This document shows, in pieces, positions 23,607 through 33,579 of a DNA stretch of 64,000 nucleotides. Position numbers and translations under genes: made by a program. The notes beneath the pieces are model-generated. The model was not told the origin of the DNA. It made no database searches and worked only from the letters and a program-made list of their open reading frames with translations. How positions within the stretch are numbered: position 1 is the stretch's first letter; each line of letters opens with the position of its first letter. Source of the DNA: Serratia sp. FDAARGOS_506 (GTDB lineage: Bacteria; Pseudomonadota; Gammaproteobacteria; Enterobacterales; Enterobacteriaceae); assembly GCF_003812745.1 (NCBI RefSeq), contig NZ_CP033831.1:1364001-1428000 (forward strand), given 5' to 3'.

Positions 23607-23903
23607 TATCTTCGTTAACGTTTCAACTCGTCACAGCGTCCCGGTATGGCCGTTGCAGCAGCCAGAACGGCGAGCAGCCCTCTATGGCGGCATAAACTAA
23701 TCAAATCTGATTTTTTTAGCGAGTTTCAGGCAGATATTGATCCAGGTCACACTGGCAGCAAACCCGACCAGGCTCGTAAATTAAACTGTACGTCTAACGC
23801 TTTGGAGTTAAAAATTGCGCCCTTGCAGTAGCTGCGCTTTAGCATTTAATCGATAATTCTTTTCATCAACTTGAAATAAAATAACACCATAGGGATTTGG
23901 TTC

Positions 23904-24515
23904 ATGAAAACACCTGAGCTGATTTTATTGCAGTTAAAGGCTCTCGGCCCGCACTCGGCCAAAATGCTGGCGGAGCGTCTGGACATCACGCCGATGGGCA
24001 TCCGACAACATCTGCAATCCCTGGAAAAACGTGAGTTGGTTTGTTACGAAGAAGCGCGCAGCAAGGTCGGTCGTCCGACGCGTTACTGGTCTCTGACCGA
24101 ACGGGGGCACGCCTTTGCCGCCGCCGATCAGGAGCGACTGCGGGAATCCGCGCTGCAGCTGTTTGGCAGCGCCGGGGTGGAACCGTTGCTCAACGCGCGC
24201 GAAGAGCAGCTTTATCTGCGTTATGCCGAAGAGCTATCCGCCGAGCGCAGCCACCAAGATCGGTTAGCCCGCCTGGTGCGTCTGCGGCAACACGACGGTT
24301 ACATGGCCGAATTGCTCGATCACCCGCACGGTGCGCTGTTGGTGGAAAACCACTGCCCGATCGGCGTCGCCGGCTCGAGCTGCAGCAGCCTGTGCAATTC
24401 CGAGCTGCAGCTGTTTCACCGCCTGTTCGGCCACGACTACCGGGTAGAGCGCACCGCACACGCCATTTCCGGCTCACGACATTGTGCTTATTTGATTCGA
24501 CCACGGGAGCTTTAG
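23904..24515 (+). CDS. Winged-helix regulator with SufR-like cysteines, upstream of fpr
   Basis: 203-residue putative transcription factor. N-terminal winged helix (about 1-75) with helix-turn-helix LAERLDITPMGIRQHLQSLE and a wing containing GRPTRYWSLTERG. A helical middle part (about 75-130) follows, then a sensor-like C-terminal part with Cys151, Cys160, Cys164 and Cys194. The spacing Cys151-x12-Cys164-x29-Cys194, beginning ENHCPI, is close to the Fe-S ligand pattern of SufR-type regulators, so Fe-S cluster sensing is plausible but inferred. AGGGA precedes the ATG. Only 3 bases separate its stop from fpr, so the two are probably co-transcribed. I know no E. coli K-12 gene at this place; no symbol is assigned. 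Confidence 0.85.
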   Translation: MKTPELILLQLKALGPHSAKMLAERLDITPMGIRQHLQSLEKRELVCYEEARSKVGRPTRYWSLTERGHAFAAADQERLRESALQLFGSAGVEPLLNAREEQLYLRYAEELSAERSHQDRLARLVRLRQHDGYMAELLDHPHGALLVENHCPIGVAGSSCSSLCNSELQLFHRLFGHDYRVERTAHAISGSRHCAYLIRPREL

Positions 24516-24518
24516 AGT

Positions 24519-25265
24519 ATGGCTGAATGGGTAAACGGCAAGGTTACGCAGGTAAAACAATGGACCGACGGGCTTTTCAGCCTGGTGGTCAATGCCCCCA
24601 TCGATCCTTTCACCGCCGGGCAATTCGCCAAGCTGGCGCTGGAGATTGACGGTGAACGGGTGCAACGCGCCTACTCCTACGTCAATGCCCCCGACGATGC
24701 CAATCTGGAGTTCTATCTGGTCACCGTGCCGGAAGGCAAACTGAGCCCGCGCCTCAATCAGCTGCAACCGGGATCGGACGTGATGGTGACCAAAGAAGCC
24801 GCCGGCTTCTTTGTGCTGGACGAGGTGCCGGACTGCGACACGCTGTGGATGCTGGCAACCGGCACCGCCATCGGCCCTTATTTATCGATTCTGCAGCAGG
24901 GTGTCGGCCTGGAGCGCTTTAACAACCTGGTACTGGTGCACGCCGCACGCTTTGCGCGTGACCTGAGCTACTTGCCGCTGATGCAGCAACTGCAGCAGCG
25001 CTACAACGGCAAGCTGCGTATTCAGACCGTCGTCAGCCGTGAAGAAGCGCCCGGTTCACTGACCGGTCGCGTACCGGCGCTGATCGAGGACGGCCGATTG
25101 GAGGCGTCGATCGGTTTAACCATCGACGCCGAGACCAGCCACGTGATGCTGTGCGGCAACCCGCAAATGGTGCGGGACACCCAGCAAACGCTGAAAGATC
25201 ACCGCGAGATGCGCAAACATCTGCGCCGTAAGCCGGGCCACATCACCAGCGAACACTACTGGTAA
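24519..25265 (+). CDS. fpr: Ferredoxin/flavodoxin-NADP+ reductase
   Basis: FAD enzyme passing electrons from NADPH to ferredoxin or flavodoxin, supporting Fe-S repair, radical enzymes and oxidative-stress defence. 248 residues as in E. coli. The FAD-binding motif RAYSYVN (about 50-56), the NADP-binding GTAIGPYLSIL (about 115-125) and the C-terminal EHYW, whose aromatic residue stacks on the flavin, are all present. In E. coli fpr belongs to the SoxRS regulon; here it follows a Cys-rich regulator after 3 bases, suggesting additional local control. Confidence 0.97.
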   Translation: MAEWVNGKVTQVKQWTDGLFSLVVNAPIDPFTAGQFAKLALEIDGERVQRAYSYVNAPDDANLEFYLVTVPEGKLSPRLNQLQPGSDVMVTKEAAGFFVLDEVPDCDTLWMLATGTAIGPYLSILQQGVGLERFNNLVLVHAARFARDLSYLPLMQQLQQRYNGKLRIQTVVSREEAPGSLTGRVPALIEDGRLEASIGLTIDAETSHVMLCGNPQMVRDTQQTLKDHREMRKHLRRKPGHITSEHYW

Positions 25266-25276
25266 CCCGGCCGGGG

Positions 25277-25696
25277 TCAGCGGAACTTCACCGGTTCGGC
25301 TTCCGGGCCGAACCGATTATCCCCCGGCGTGCCGACGAAGGCGCCCAGATCGATCATCATCATCACGATAATCAGCGTCGGAATGAAGCGCCCGACGCCC
25401 CATTGCCAGATCGGCGCCAGCATCTGCCAGTTCCCCGCCGCCAGCATCCACGCCAGGATCAGCAGCAGCGCCCACCAGCCGGCCTTGTTGCGATCGTGCA
25501 GGCGCTTGACCAGCACCGCCGCCGTCGGCCAAAGCAGCGCCACGATAAAGAAGGCGATGGATTGGATGGCGATCAACTGATAATTGGCCAACGTAAACGC
25601 CGCCGCCATCAGCACCAACCACAGCCCCATCCAAATCCAGAAGTCGCGCCGCCCGATGCGACCCTTAAAAGAAAAACACCACTGTTGTAACGTCAT
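25277..25696 (-). CDS. yiiR: DUF805 inner-membrane protein YiiR
   Basis: 139-residue protein of unknown function. It begins MTLQQWCFSFKGRIGRRDFW, the typical DUF805 opening in which a short amphipathic stretch and the RIGRRDFW motif precede the first membrane helix. About four hydrophobic segments follow, with KRLHDRNKAGWW between the second and third, also typical. The ATG at 25696 is chosen because of the AGGA upstream and the family start; a longer frame to 25840 adds an unrelated polar extension. Convergent with fpr and divergent from yiiQ, the E. coli arrangement. Confidence 0.85.
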   Translation of the reverse strand: MTLQQWCFSFKGRIGRRDFWIWMGLWLVLMAAAFTLANYQLIAIQSIAFFIVALLWPTAAVLVKRLHDRNKAGWWALLLILAWMLAAGNWQMLAPIWQWGVGRFIPTLIIVMMMIDLGAFVGTPGDNRFGPEAEPVKFR

Positions 25697-25874
25697 CGAT
25701 TCCTGCGCTCTAAGCCTGCCCATATTCTGCGCCGCAGTGTAACATAGGCGCTGCCGGGCCGAGTTTTCCGCCTCGCATAACGCGGCGCGCCGCACAGCTT
25801 TCTCGTCAGCGAACCGATAATGGCGTGGGATCTTTGACAAGCCCCGCGGGTTATCGCTTTAATCGGAGCCATCT

Positions 25875-26480
25875 TTGTCCTTGATGCCATACGCCATGCT
25901 GAGAAAAACCCTCGTCATCGCCTGCCTGCTGCAGGTGGCCGCCAGCGCCTGGGCCGATCCACCGGCCGCCGAAGTGAAACCGACCGCACCATATCTGCTG
26001 GCCGGGGCGCCAACGTTCGATCTGACGGTGGTCAAATTCCGCGAGAAATACAATCGCGACAACCCTAAGCTACCGATTGGCGAATTCCGCGCCATTCCCG
26101 CCGCTGAAGACGATTCGCCGCTGCTGACGCGCGCCGCCAGCAAACTCAACGAAAACCTGTACGCTTCCACCGCGCTGGAGAAAGGTACCGGTAAAATCAA
26201 AACGTTGCAGATCACTCACCTGCCGCTGCAACAGGCCAATGAAGAAAAAGCCGCGCGCACCATCGCCATCAACTACATGGCGGCGCTGATGCGCCAGTTC
26301 GAACCGGCGTTGACGGTGGAACAGAGCCAAAACAAGGTGAACAACCTGCTGGAAAAAGGCAAAGGATCGCGCTTTTACCAACAGCAGGTCGGCGCTATTC
26401 GCTATGTTGTCTCGGACAACGGCGATAAAGGCGTAACCTTCGCGGTTGAACCGATTAAGCTTGCGCTTTCCGAGCCGTAA
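25875..26480 (+). CDS. yiiQ: DUF1454 family exported protein YiiQ
   Basis: Small periplasmic protein of unknown function. A signal peptide (MLRKTLVIACLLQVAASAWA) is followed by APYLLAGAPTFDLTV and the C-terminal FAVEPIKLALSEP, both shared with E. coli YiiQ. The start is uncertain: TTG 25875 has GGAG six bases upstream, ATG 25884 and ATG 25896 have no good ribosome-binding site, and all give a usable signal peptide. The TTG is chosen on the ribosome-binding site. It precedes tpiA on the same strand. Confidence 0.85.
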   Translation: MSLMPYAMLRKTLVIACLLQVAASAWADPPAAEVKPTAPYLLAGAPTFDLTVVKFREKYNRDNPKLPIGEFRAIPAAEDDSPLLTRAASKLNENLYASTALEKGTGKIKTLQITHLPLQQANEEKAARTIAINYMAALMRQFEPALTVEQSQNKVNNLLEKGKGSRFYQQQVGAIRYVVSDNGDKGVTFAVEPIKLALSEP

Positions 26481-26607
26481 CGACGCGGCATTTAATGACG
26501 AAAAGCAAAGCCTTCGCGCTTAATGATCTCTATACTGTTGGGCAGGTAAACTGCCGGTCCGGCAGTTGTCATTTCGACTCTCGCGTTTTCTAGTTGGAGG
26601 AAAAAAC

Positions 26608-27375
26608 ATGCGTCATCCATTAGTTATGGGTAACTGGAAGCTTAACGGCAGCACCCACATGGTCAACGAACTGATCGCCGGCCTGCGCAATGAGCTGAGC
26701 AGCGTTGACGGCTGCGGCGTCGCAATCGCCCCGCCGGTGATGTATCTGGATCAGGCCAAGCACGCGCTGGCCGGCAGCCGCATCGCGCTGGGCGCGCAGA
26801 ACGTGGACGTTAACCTGTCCGGCGCCTTCACCGGTGAAGTTTCCGCCAACATGCTGAAAGACGTCGGCGCCCAGTACATCATCATCGGCCACTCCGAACG
26901 TCGTACCTACCACAAAGAAAGCGACGAAGTCATCGCCGAGAAATTCGCCGTGCTGAAAGAAGCCGGCCTGATCCCAGTGCTGTGCATCGGTGAAACCGAA
27001 GCGGAAAACGCTGCAGGCAAAACCGAAGAAGTGTGTGCGCGCCAGATCGACGCCGTACTGAAAACGTTGGGCGCTCCGGCGATGAAAGGCACCGTGATCG
27101 CCTATGAGCCAGTCTGGGCCATCGGTACCGGCAAATCCGCCACCCCTGCACAGGCCCAGGCCGTGCACAAATTTATCCGCGATCACATCGCCAAACACGA
27201 TGCCGCGGTTGCCGCTGAAATCATCATCCAGTACGGCGGTTCGGTGAACGACAAGAACGCCGCAGAGCTGTTCTCTCAACCGGACATCGACGGTGCGCTG
27301 GTTGGCGGCGCCTCGCTGAAAGCCGACGCTTTCGCCGTGATCGTCAAAGCCGCTGCCGCAGCGAAAAAAGCCTGA
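26608..27375 (+). CDS. tpiA: Triosephosphate isomerase
   Basis: Interconverts dihydroxyacetone phosphate and glyceraldehyde-3-phosphate. 255 residues, TIM barrel, starting [15 protein letters not shown]. Catalytic Lys11, His95 (IIIGHSERR) and Glu167 ([13 protein letters not shown]), with the phosphate-binding YGGSVN near the end. The ATG at 26608 has GGAGG upstream (about 26597-26601). A TATACT at 26531-26536 is a plausible -10. Ends at a bidirectional terminator facing sbp. Confidence 0.98.
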   Translation: MRHPLVMGNWKLNGSTHMVNELIAGLRNELSSVDGCGVAIAPPVMYLDQAKHALAGSRIALGAQNVDVNLSGAFTGEVSANMLKDVGAQYIIIGHSERRTYHKESDEVIAEKFAVLKEAGLIPVLCIGETEAENAAGKTEEVCARQIDAVLKTLGAPAMKGTVIAYEPVWAIGTGKSATPAQAQAVHKFIRDHIAKHDAAVAAEIIIQYGGSVNDKNAAELFSQPDIDGALVGGASLKADAFAVIVKAAAAAKKA

Positions 27376-27393
27376 TTACCTTAGGCTTGCCAT

Positions 27394-27422
27394 AAAAAAA
27401 CCCCGGCTTGCCGGGGTTTTTT
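27394..27422. terminator. Bidirectional terminator between tpiA and sbp
   Basis: CCCCGG (27401-27406) pairs with CCGGGG (27411-27416), flanked by seven A and six T, serving both converging genes. Confidence 0.9.
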
Positions 27423-27440
27423 ATTGCCGCTCAAACGGGA

Positions 27441-28430
27441 TCAGCGTTTGCTGATCTCGTCGAACACGCCGCCGGTGGCAAAGTGCACCTTCTGCGCTTC
27501 GGTCCAGCCGCCGAAGGTGTCATCCACGGTGAACAGCTTCAGCTGCGGGAACTGCCCGGCAAACTTGGCCGCCACCGCCGCATCACGCGGACGGTAATAG
27601 TGCTGTGCCGCGATGGTCTGCCCTTCCGGCGAATACAGATACTTCAGGTAGGCGGTCGCCACGTCGCGGGTACCGCGTTTATCGACCACCTTATCCACCA
27701 CCGACACCGTCGGTTCGGCCAGGATCGATTCACTCGGGGTGATAATCTCGAACTTGTCTTTGCCCAGCTCTTTCTCCGCCAGCAGCGCTTCGTTTTCCCA
27801 GGCGATCAGCACGTCGCCGATGCCGCGCTCAACGAAGGTGTTGGTCGAGCCGCGCGCGCCGGAATCCAACACTTCGACGTTCTTGTACAGGTTTTTGACG
27901 AACTCCTGCGCCTTGGCCTTATCGTTGTTGTTGTGGTGCAGCGCGTATCCCCAGGCGGCCAGGTAGTTCCAGCGGGCACCGCCAGAAGTTTTCGGATTCG
28001 GGGTGATCACCGACACGCCCGGCTTGAGCAAATCAGGCCAGTCGTGAATTTGTTTCGGGTTGCCTTTACGCACCAGGAAGACGATGGTCGAGGTGTAAGG
28101 TGCCGAGTTGTCCGGCAGGCGTTTGATCCAGTCTTTCTCGATGCGCCCGCGTTCGGCGATGGCGTCAACGTCATAGGCCAACGCCAGCGTCACCACGTCG
28201 GCCTCGATGCCGTTGATCACCGAGGTCGCCTGTTTGCCGGAGCCGCCATGCGACTGGCGCACCGTCACCTTGTCGCCGGTTTCCGCCTGGTAGTGCTTGC
28301 TGAATGCCGTGTTGTAAGCCTGATAGAACTCACGCGTCGGATCGTATGACACGTTCAGCAATTGAATATCCTTCGCCATGACGCCGGACGCCAACAGCAC
28401 CAATGTCAGACCTACACCCCATTTACGCAT
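27441..28430 (-). CDS. sbp: Periplasmic sulfate-binding protein Sbp
   Basis: Captures sulfate in the periplasm for the CysTWA ABC importer. 329 residues with signal peptide [19 protein letters not shown]; the mature protein begins [17 protein letters not shown]. Sulfate-contact segments [11 protein letters not shown] and [13 protein letters not shown] are intact. The ATG at 28430 gives a clean signal peptide, while the longer frame would place charged residues before it. Transcribed away from pfkA's terminator. CysB-dependent control is known in E. coli but I cannot place its site here. Confidence 0.97.
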   Translation of the reverse strand: MRKWGVGLTLVLLASGVMAKDIQLLNVSYDPTREFYQAYNTAFSKHYQAETGDKVTVRQSHGGSGKQATSVINGIEADVVTLALAYDVDAIAERGRIEKDWIKRLPDNSAPYTSTIVFLVRKGNPKQIHDWPDLLKPGVSVITPNPKTSGGARWNYLAAWGYALHHNNNDKAKAQEFVKNLYKNVEVLDSGARGSTNTFVERGIGDVLIAWENEALLAEKELGKDKFEIITPSESILAEPTVSVVDKVVDKRGTRDVATAYLKYLYSPEGQTIAAQHYYRPRDAAVAAKFAGQFPQLKLFTVDDTFGGWTEAQKVHFATGGVFDEISKR

Positions 28431-28566
28431 CGACAGGCTCTCCCAGAAAATTAAGCGCAACCTCAATCGGTTGATTTAGCATCAGAGCCTGCCAGAAACT
28501 TTCCCGGCAATTAAAGAATAAAAAATTTTGGGATAGATGATTCCGGAATATATAGCCGGCAGGCAT

Positions 28567-28596
28567 AAAAAAGCCCCCGCAAGCGGAGGCTTTTTT
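28567..28596 (-). terminator. Terminator of pfkA
   Basis: Hairpin arms 28573-28580 and 28583-28590. Its odd position is a G-U pair only on the minus strand, and six A at 28567-28572 give the U tract, so it belongs to pfkA. Confidence 0.85.
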
Positions 28597-28616
28597 GTCG
28601 TACGGAGAGCGGCGTA

Positions 28617-29579
28617 TCAGTACAGTTTTTTCGCCGTTTCCAGCCAGTCACCCTTGAACGGACGCTTCATGTTTTCGATCGCATCGATGATGTCGTGGTG
28701 CACCATTTTTTCGTTCTGGATACCGACGCAGCGGCCGCCGTAGCCCTGCAGCAGCAACTCGATGGCGTAGGCGCCCATGCGCGAAGCCAGGATGCGGTCA
28801 TAGGCAACCGGCGAACCGCCGCGTTGAATGTGGCCCAGCACGGTGGCGCGGGTTTCACGCTTGGTTTCCTGCTCAATGTGGCGCGCCAGCTCATCGATGT
28901 CGCAGATGTGCTCGGTGATCGCCACGATGGCGTGTTTTTTACCTTTGGCGATGCCGGCCTTGATTTCGCACACCAGGTCTTCGCGGTTAAATTCGATTTC
29001 AGGCAACACGATGAATTCGCAGCCGCCGGCAATCGCCGCCGCCAGCGTCAGATCGCCGCAGTAACGGCCCATCACTTCCACGATGGAGATACGCTGGTGC
29101 GACGAGGAGGTATCGCGCAGGCGGTCGATCGCTTCCACCACGGTTTCCAGCGCGGTGAAGTAACCGATGGTGTAGTCGGTGCCGGCAACATCGTTATCGA
29201 TGGTGCCCGGAAGACCGATGCACGGGAAGCCTTCTTCCGTCAGGCGTTTGGCACCCATGTAGGAACCGTCGCCGCCGATCACCACCAGCGCGTCAATGCC
29301 ACGATTCTTCAGGTTTTCAATCGCCTTGGCGCGCACGTTTTCATCCCTGAACTCCGGGAAGCGGGCCGAGCCGAGGAAGGTGCCGCCACGGTTGATCATG
29401 TCGGACACGCTATAGCGGTCCAGCTGCTCCATGCGATCTTCGTACAAGCCAAGGTAGCCATCGTAAATACCAAAAACTTCCAGACCTTCTGAAAGCGCAG
29501 AACGCACAACGCCGCGGATGGCAGCGTTCATACCCGGCGAATCACCGCCGCTCGTCAGTACACCGATTTTCTTGATCAT
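28617..29579 (-). CDS. pfkA: 6-phosphofructokinase isozyme I
   Basis: ATP-dependent phosphorylation of fructose-6-phosphate, the committing step of glycolysis; allosteric tetramer. 320 residues from ATG 29579 ([16 protein letters not shown]). The ATP loop GGDSPG and GGDGSYMGA, and the catalytic Asp in [13 protein letters not shown] (Asp128 counting Met) are intact. A TATAAT on the minus strand at 29693-29688 is a likely -10, about 110 bases upstream. Divided from fieF by 231 bases. Confidence 0.98.
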   Translation of the reverse strand: MIKKIGVLTSGGDSPGMNAAIRGVVRSALSEGLEVFGIYDGYLGLYEDRMEQLDRYSVSDMINRGGTFLGSARFPEFRDENVRAKAIENLKNRGIDALVVIGGDGSYMGAKRLTEEGFPCIGLPGTIDNDVAGTDYTIGYFTALETVVEAIDRLRDTSSSHQRISIVEVMGRYCGDLTLAAAIAGGCEFIVLPEIEFNREDLVCEIKAGIAKGKKHAIVAITEHICDIDELARHIEQETKRETRATVLGHIQRGGSPVAYDRILASRMGAYAIELLLQGYGGRCVGIQNEKMVHHDIIDAIENMKRPFKGDWLETAKKLY

Positions 29580-29810
29580 GACTACCTCTGAACTGTGTAG
29601 ATGCAATTTCTTAAGAATTCTGTCTCCGCCGATCGTCTTGAAACCTCTCCGGCTGCAGAAAACCAGCTTTACGGCTTATGGCTGGATATTATATCAAAAA
29701 CACCCAGCTGAATTGATTCAAGTCACGCAATATAACGGTAAAAACATCGCATGGCACGCTGAGCTAACTCAGATATTCATGATAATACTTCGATCTGTGC
29801 CTCTATCTGA

Positions 29811-30713
29811 TTATAGCTCCCAATGCCCCTGCCTACCCGGCGGCACCACGGAGCACGGATCCAGGTGAATGATGACGTCCGCCCCCGCAAAACGGTGCCG
29901 CAACGCCTGTTCCACCTGATCGGCCAACCGGTGCGCTTCACTCAGCGGCAGCGCATCGTCCATCTCCAGATGCAACTGGATGAAACGCGTCGGCCCTGAC
30001 TGCCGCGTGCGCAGATCGTGCGCGCCTTTCACGCCGGGCCAGGAGGAAACCACCTCGATAATCGCCTGGCGCTCGTCATCCGGCAACGCCCGATCCAGCA
30101 ACGATTGCACCGCTTCGTAACCCATGCGCAGCGCGCTATAGAGGATGTAAACGCCGATGCCCAACGCGAACAGCGCGTCCGCCCGCTGGAAGCCGTACCA
30201 GCTTAGCCCAAGAGCGATAAGAATAGCACCATTCATCATGACATCTGACTGATAATGCAGCATATCTGCGCGCACCGCCTGGCTGCGGGTTTTTCTGACC
30301 ACCCAACGTTGATAGGTGACCAGAATCAGGGTGCTGATCAACGCGATCACCGTCACGATGACCCCGACACCGGGATCGCGCAGCGTTTGCGGCGCATACA
30401 GATGCTGGAAGCCGGTGAGGAACAGAAACAGGGCGGAGCCGGAAATAAACATGCTTTGCGCCAGCGCCGCCAGCGACTCCGCCTTGCCGTGGCCAAAGGT
30501 GTGCTCGGCATCGGCTGGCTGCAGTGAATAGCGCACCACCAAAAGGTTGGTCAGCGAGGCGGCGATATCGACCAGCGAATCCACCAGCGCCGCCAGCAGG
30601 CTGACCGAACCGGTGTGGTACCAGGCGACGATTTTGATCAACAGCAGCGACGACGCCAGCGCGGTAGCGGCCAACGCAGCGGACTTTACCAGGCGAGCAT
30701 AGCGCTGTTCCAT
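29811..30713 (-). CDS. fieF: Fe2+/Zn2+ cation-efflux pump FieF
   Basis: Cation diffusion facilitator exporting ferrous iron and zinc with proton antiport. 300 residues from ATG 30713 ([14 protein letters not shown]), exactly the E. coli length; a longer frame from TTG 30746 is less likely. Six membrane helices. The metal site residues are in [10 protein letters not shown] (helix 2) and [11 protein letters not shown] (helix 5); the C-terminal cytoplasmic domain contains His residues of the regulatory zinc sites ([18 protein letters not shown]). Located between pfkA and cpxP as in E. coli. Confidence 0.96.
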   Translation of the reverse strand: MEQRYARLVKSAALAATALASSLLLIKIVAWYHTGSVSLLAALVDSLVDIAASLTNLLVVRYSLQPADAEHTFGHGKAESLAALAQSMFISGSALFLFLTGFQHLYAPQTLRDPGVGVIVTVIALISTLILVTYQRWVVRKTRSQAVRADMLHYQSDVMMNGAILIALGLSWYGFQRADALFALGIGVYILYSALRMGYEAVQSLLDRALPDDERQAIIEVVSSWPGVKGAHDLRTRQSGPTRFIQLHLEMDDALPLSEAHRLADQVEQALRHRFAGADVIIHLDPCSVVPPGRQGHWEL

Positions 30714-30764
30714 TAAGGGATCCCGGTCAAAAGGTGTGGCGCTCAATATAGCGAAATGTCGGAT

Positions 30765-30791
30765 AAAAAAAACCCCGCCATCATGGCGGGG
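30765..30791 (-). terminator. Terminator of cpxP
   Basis: CCCCGCCA (30773-30780) pairs with TGGCGGGG (30784-30791). The eight A at 30765-30772 provide the U tract on the minus strand, 55 bases after the cpxP stop. Confidence 0.88.
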
Positions 30792-30845
30792 AAGACAGGG
30801 ATGGTGTCTATGGCAAGGAAAAACAGGGGACTACTCAGTCGTACT

Positions 30846-31325
30846 TCACTTCTGGGCAGAAGCTTGCTGCAAACCAGAAATTTGTTGCTCCATCTGCTGC
30901 ATACGCTGCTGATGTTTCTGGTCTAAAACACTTTTTTGCTCTGGCGTCAGCAGGTTATACATTTGGTTGCGCACCCGGGCCATTTCGACCTGGCGCTTGA
31001 CCTGCTGTTGGGCCATCTTTTCCGCCTGGGCATACACGGCGGCTTCGTCAAATTTCTCTGCGGTCACCAGTTTATGCATGGCTTCCATTTCAGCTACATT
31101 GACACCAGGCAGATCGTGCCGGGCCTGGCGCATCAAATCGCGCATTTGCTGGCGCTGCTGTTCGCTGAGGCTGACACCGTCGAACATATGGTGTTGGCCG
31201 GGTATTCGGGTCATCGCGTCGTTGCCGGGAGGTTGGGCTGTGTCCGGTATAGTGTCGGCAGCGAAGGCAGCGGTCGAACCAATTGCCAGCAGTGATGCCA
31301 TAACTAATGCGGTCACCTTACGCAT
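30846..31325 (-). CDS. cpxP: Periplasmic adaptor protein CpxP
   Basis: Envelope-stress chaperone-like protein that inhibits CpxA and delivers misfolded pilus subunits to DegP. 159 residues with signal peptide ([20 protein letters not shown], cleavage near AFA). The mature part is helical and carries the two LTxxQ-type motifs, LSEQQRQQM and LTPEQKSVL, characteristic of the Spy/CpxP family. Divergent from cpxRA, with a consensus CpxR box between them, so strong Cpx-dependent induction is expected. Confidence 0.96.
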   Translation of the reverse strand: MRKVTALVMASLLAIGSTAAFAADTIPDTAQPPGNDAMTRIPGQHHMFDGVSLSEQQRQQMRDLMRQARHDLPGVNVAEMEAMHKLVTAEKFDEAAVYAQAEKMAQQQVKRQVEMARVRNQMYNLLTPEQKSVLDQKHQQRMQQMEQQISGLQQASAQK

Positions 31326-31405
31326 TTCAACTCCTCAAGCTTTCTCACTTTGCGAATCAACGAGGAGCAGTGTACCGCTACACCTGAAAACCTGCGTCAG
31401 TGCAT

Positions 31406-31420
31406 GTAAAACTACGTAAA
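31406..31420. promoter_or_regulatory. CpxR box between cpxP and cpxRA
   Basis: GTAAAACTACGTAAA is an exact GTAAA-N5-GTAAA, the CpxR-P consensus. It lies 81 bases from the cpxP start and 54 bases from the cpxR start, suited to activate both directions. Confidence 0.9.
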
Positions 31421-31473
31421 GTCATGGAATGGCAACAGTTGATGACGTATTTTGCGTCTGGAGGTAAATCATA

Positions 31474-32172
31474 ATGAACAAGATTCTGTTAGTTGACGAC
31501 GACCGCGAGTTGACCTCGCTGTTAAAAGAACTGCTTGAAATGGAAGGTTTTAATATCGTCGTCGCGCACGATGGCGAGCAGGCATTGTCGCTGCTGGACA
31601 GCTCCGTCGATCTGCTGCTGCTCGACATCATGATGCCGAAGAAAAACGGCATCGATACGCTGAAAGAACTGCGCCAACATCACCAAACGCCGGTCATCAT
31701 GCTGACCGCGCGCGGCAGCGAACTGGACCGCGTGCTGGGCCTGGAACTGGGCGCCGATGATTACCTGCCGAAACCCTTCAACGATCGCGAACTGGTCGCG
31801 CGCATTCGCGCCATTCTGCGCCGTTCCAACTGGAGCGAACAGCAACAGCAGGTCGACAGCGGCGCCCCGACGCTGGATGTCGATGGCTTGCAGCTGAACC
31901 CCGGCCGCCAAGAGGCCAGCTTCGACGGCCAGGTGCTGGATTTGACCGGCACCGAGTTCACCCTGCTTTATCTGCTGGCGCAGCATCTCGGCCAAGTGGT
32001 GTCGCGCGAACTGCTAAGCCAGGAAGTACTGGGCAAACGCCTGACCCCGTTCGATCGCGCCATCGATATGCACATCTCCAACCTGCGGCGTAAGCTGCCG
32101 GATCGCAAAGACGGGCATCCGTGGTTCAAAACCCTGCGCGGGCGTGGTTATTTGATGGTATCTGCAACATGA
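31474..32172 (+). CDS. cpxR: Response regulator CpxR
   Basis: OmpR-family response regulator of the envelope-stress two-component system. 232 residues: receiver domain with acidic pocket DDD (8-10), phosphorylation site Asp51 (LLLLDIMMPKKNG) and the conserved Lys in DDYLPKPFND, then a winged-helix DNA-binding domain from about residue 130 (LTGTEFTLLYLLAQH, DMHISNLRRKL). Its stop overlaps the cpxA start in ATGA. A CpxR box upstream suggests autoactivation. Confidence 0.98.
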   Translation: MNKILLVDDDRELTSLLKELLEMEGFNIVVAHDGEQALSLLDSSVDLLLLDIMMPKKNGIDTLKELRQHHQTPVIMLTARGSELDRVLGLELGADDYLPKPFNDRELVARIRAILRRSNWSEQQQQVDSGAPTLDVDGLQLNPGRQEASFDGQVLDLTGTEFTLLYLLAQHLGQVVSRELLSQEVLGKRLTPFDRAIDMHISNLRRKLPDRKDGHPWFKTLRGRGYLMVSAT

Positions 32173-33563
32173 TCAATAGTTTGACGGCACGCATCTTCGC
32201 CATTTTCTGGTTTACGTTAGCCCTGGTGCTAATGCTGGTGCTGATGGTGCCTAAGCTCGACTCCCGCCAAATGACCTCTCTGCTCGACAGCGAGCAGCGG
32301 CAGGGGTTGATGCTGGAACAGCACGTCGAGGCCGAGTTGCAAAACGATCCGGCCAACGATCTGATGTGGTGGCGCCGTCTGTTCCGCGCTATCGACAAAT
32401 GGGCGCCACCGGGCCAACGCCTGCTGCTGGTCACCAGCGAAGGCCGGGTGATCGGCGCTCAGCGCAATGAAATGCAGATCGTCCGTAACTTCATCGGCCA
32501 ATCCGACAACTCGGATCATCCGAAGAAGAAAAAGTACGGCCGCGTTGAGCTGGTCGGGCCGTTCGCAGTGCGCGACGGCGAAGACAACTACCAGCTGTAT
32601 CTGATTCGCCCCGCCAACAGCCCGCAATCCGATTTCATCAACCTCATGTTCGACCGGCCGCTGCTGCTGCTGATCGTCACCATGCTGATCAGCGCCCCGC
32701 TGCTGCTGTGGCTCGCCTGGAGCTTGGCGAAACCGGCGCGCAAACTTAAGAACGCCGCCGATGACGTGGCGCGCGGCAACCTGAAGCAGCATCCGGAACT
32801 GGAGGCCGGCCCGCAGGAGTTCCTGGCCACCGGCGCCAGCTTCAACCAGATGGTCAGCGCGCTGGAGCGCATGATGAACGCGCAGCAGCGGCTGATCTCG
32901 GACATCTCGCACGAGCTGCGCACGCCGCTGACTCGCCTGCAGCTGGCCACCGCGCTGATGCGCCGCCGCCACGGCGAAGGCCACGAGCTGGCGCGCATCG
33001 AAACCGAAGCGCAGCGGCTGGATTCGATGATCAACGATCTGCTGGCGCTGTCGCGCGGGCAGCAGAAGGGCGAGCTGGCCCGCGAGCAGCTGAAGGCCAA
33101 CGAGCTGTGGGCCGACGTGCTGGACAACGCCGGTTTCGAAGCGGAGCAGATGGGCAAACAGCTCGAGATCACTGCGCCGCCCGGCCCGTGGACGCTGTTC
33201 GGCAACGCGAGCGCGCTGGACAGCGCGTTGGAAAACATCGTACGCAATGCCCTGCGTTATTCGCACACCCGCATCGCCGTGGCGTTCAGCGCCGACAATC
33301 AGGGCGTGACCATCCAGGTTGACGACGACGGCCCCGGCGTCAGCGCCGAAGACCGCGAGCAGATCTTCCGCCCGTTCTACCGCACCGATGAAGCGCGCGA
33401 CCGCGAATCCGGCGGCACCGGCCTCGGCCTGGCGATCGTCGAAGCGGCGGTCAATCAGCATCGCGGCTGGGTGAAGGCCGAGGACAGCCCGCTTGGCGGC
33501 CTGCGGCTGGTGCTGTGGCTACCGCTGCATCATCAACGTCTGTCGACTAAGACAGAACAGTAA
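32169..33563 (+). CDS. cpxA: Sensor histidine kinase CpxA
   Basis: Inner-membrane kinase/phosphatase sensing envelope stress and phosphorylating CpxR. 464 residues, slightly longer than E. coli CpxA. First membrane helix at about 7-28, periplasmic sensor domain to about 165, second helix (PLLLLIVTMLISAPLLLWLA), HAMP (KPARKLKNAADDVARGN), phosphoacceptor His248 in ISHELRTPLTRL, then the ATPase domain with N box (ENIVRNALRYS), DDDGPGV and GGTGLGLAIVE. Start chosen for overlap with cpxR. E. coli cpxA is followed by sodA; here trmL follows. Confidence 0.97.
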   Translation: MINSLTARIFAIFWFTLALVLMLVLMVPKLDSRQMTSLLDSEQRQGLMLEQHVEAELQNDPANDLMWWRRLFRAIDKWAPPGQRLLLVTSEGRVIGAQRNEMQIVRNFIGQSDNSDHPKKKKYGRVELVGPFAVRDGEDNYQLYLIRPANSPQSDFINLMFDRPLLLLIVTMLISAPLLLWLAWSLAKPARKLKNAADDVARGNLKQHPELEAGPQEFLATGASFNQMVSALERMMNAQQRLISDISHELRTPLTRLQLATALMRRRHGEGHELARIETEAQRLDSMINDLLALSRGQQKGELAREQLKANELWADVLDNAGFEAEQMGKQLEITAPPGPWTLFGNASALDSALENIVRNALRYSHTRIAVAFSADNQGVTIQVDDDGPGVSAEDREQIFRPFYRTDEARDRESGGTGLGLAIVEAAVNQHRGWVKAEDSPLGGLRLVLWLPLHHQRLSTKTEQ

Positions 33564-33579
33564 GAGTTTGCTATCCTGC

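Noticed and set aside
23735-23752. FNR-like site (TTGATCCAGGTCAC) upstream of emrD and the regulator
   Set aside because: Only one half-site is good and the second half lacks the needed bases; chance match.
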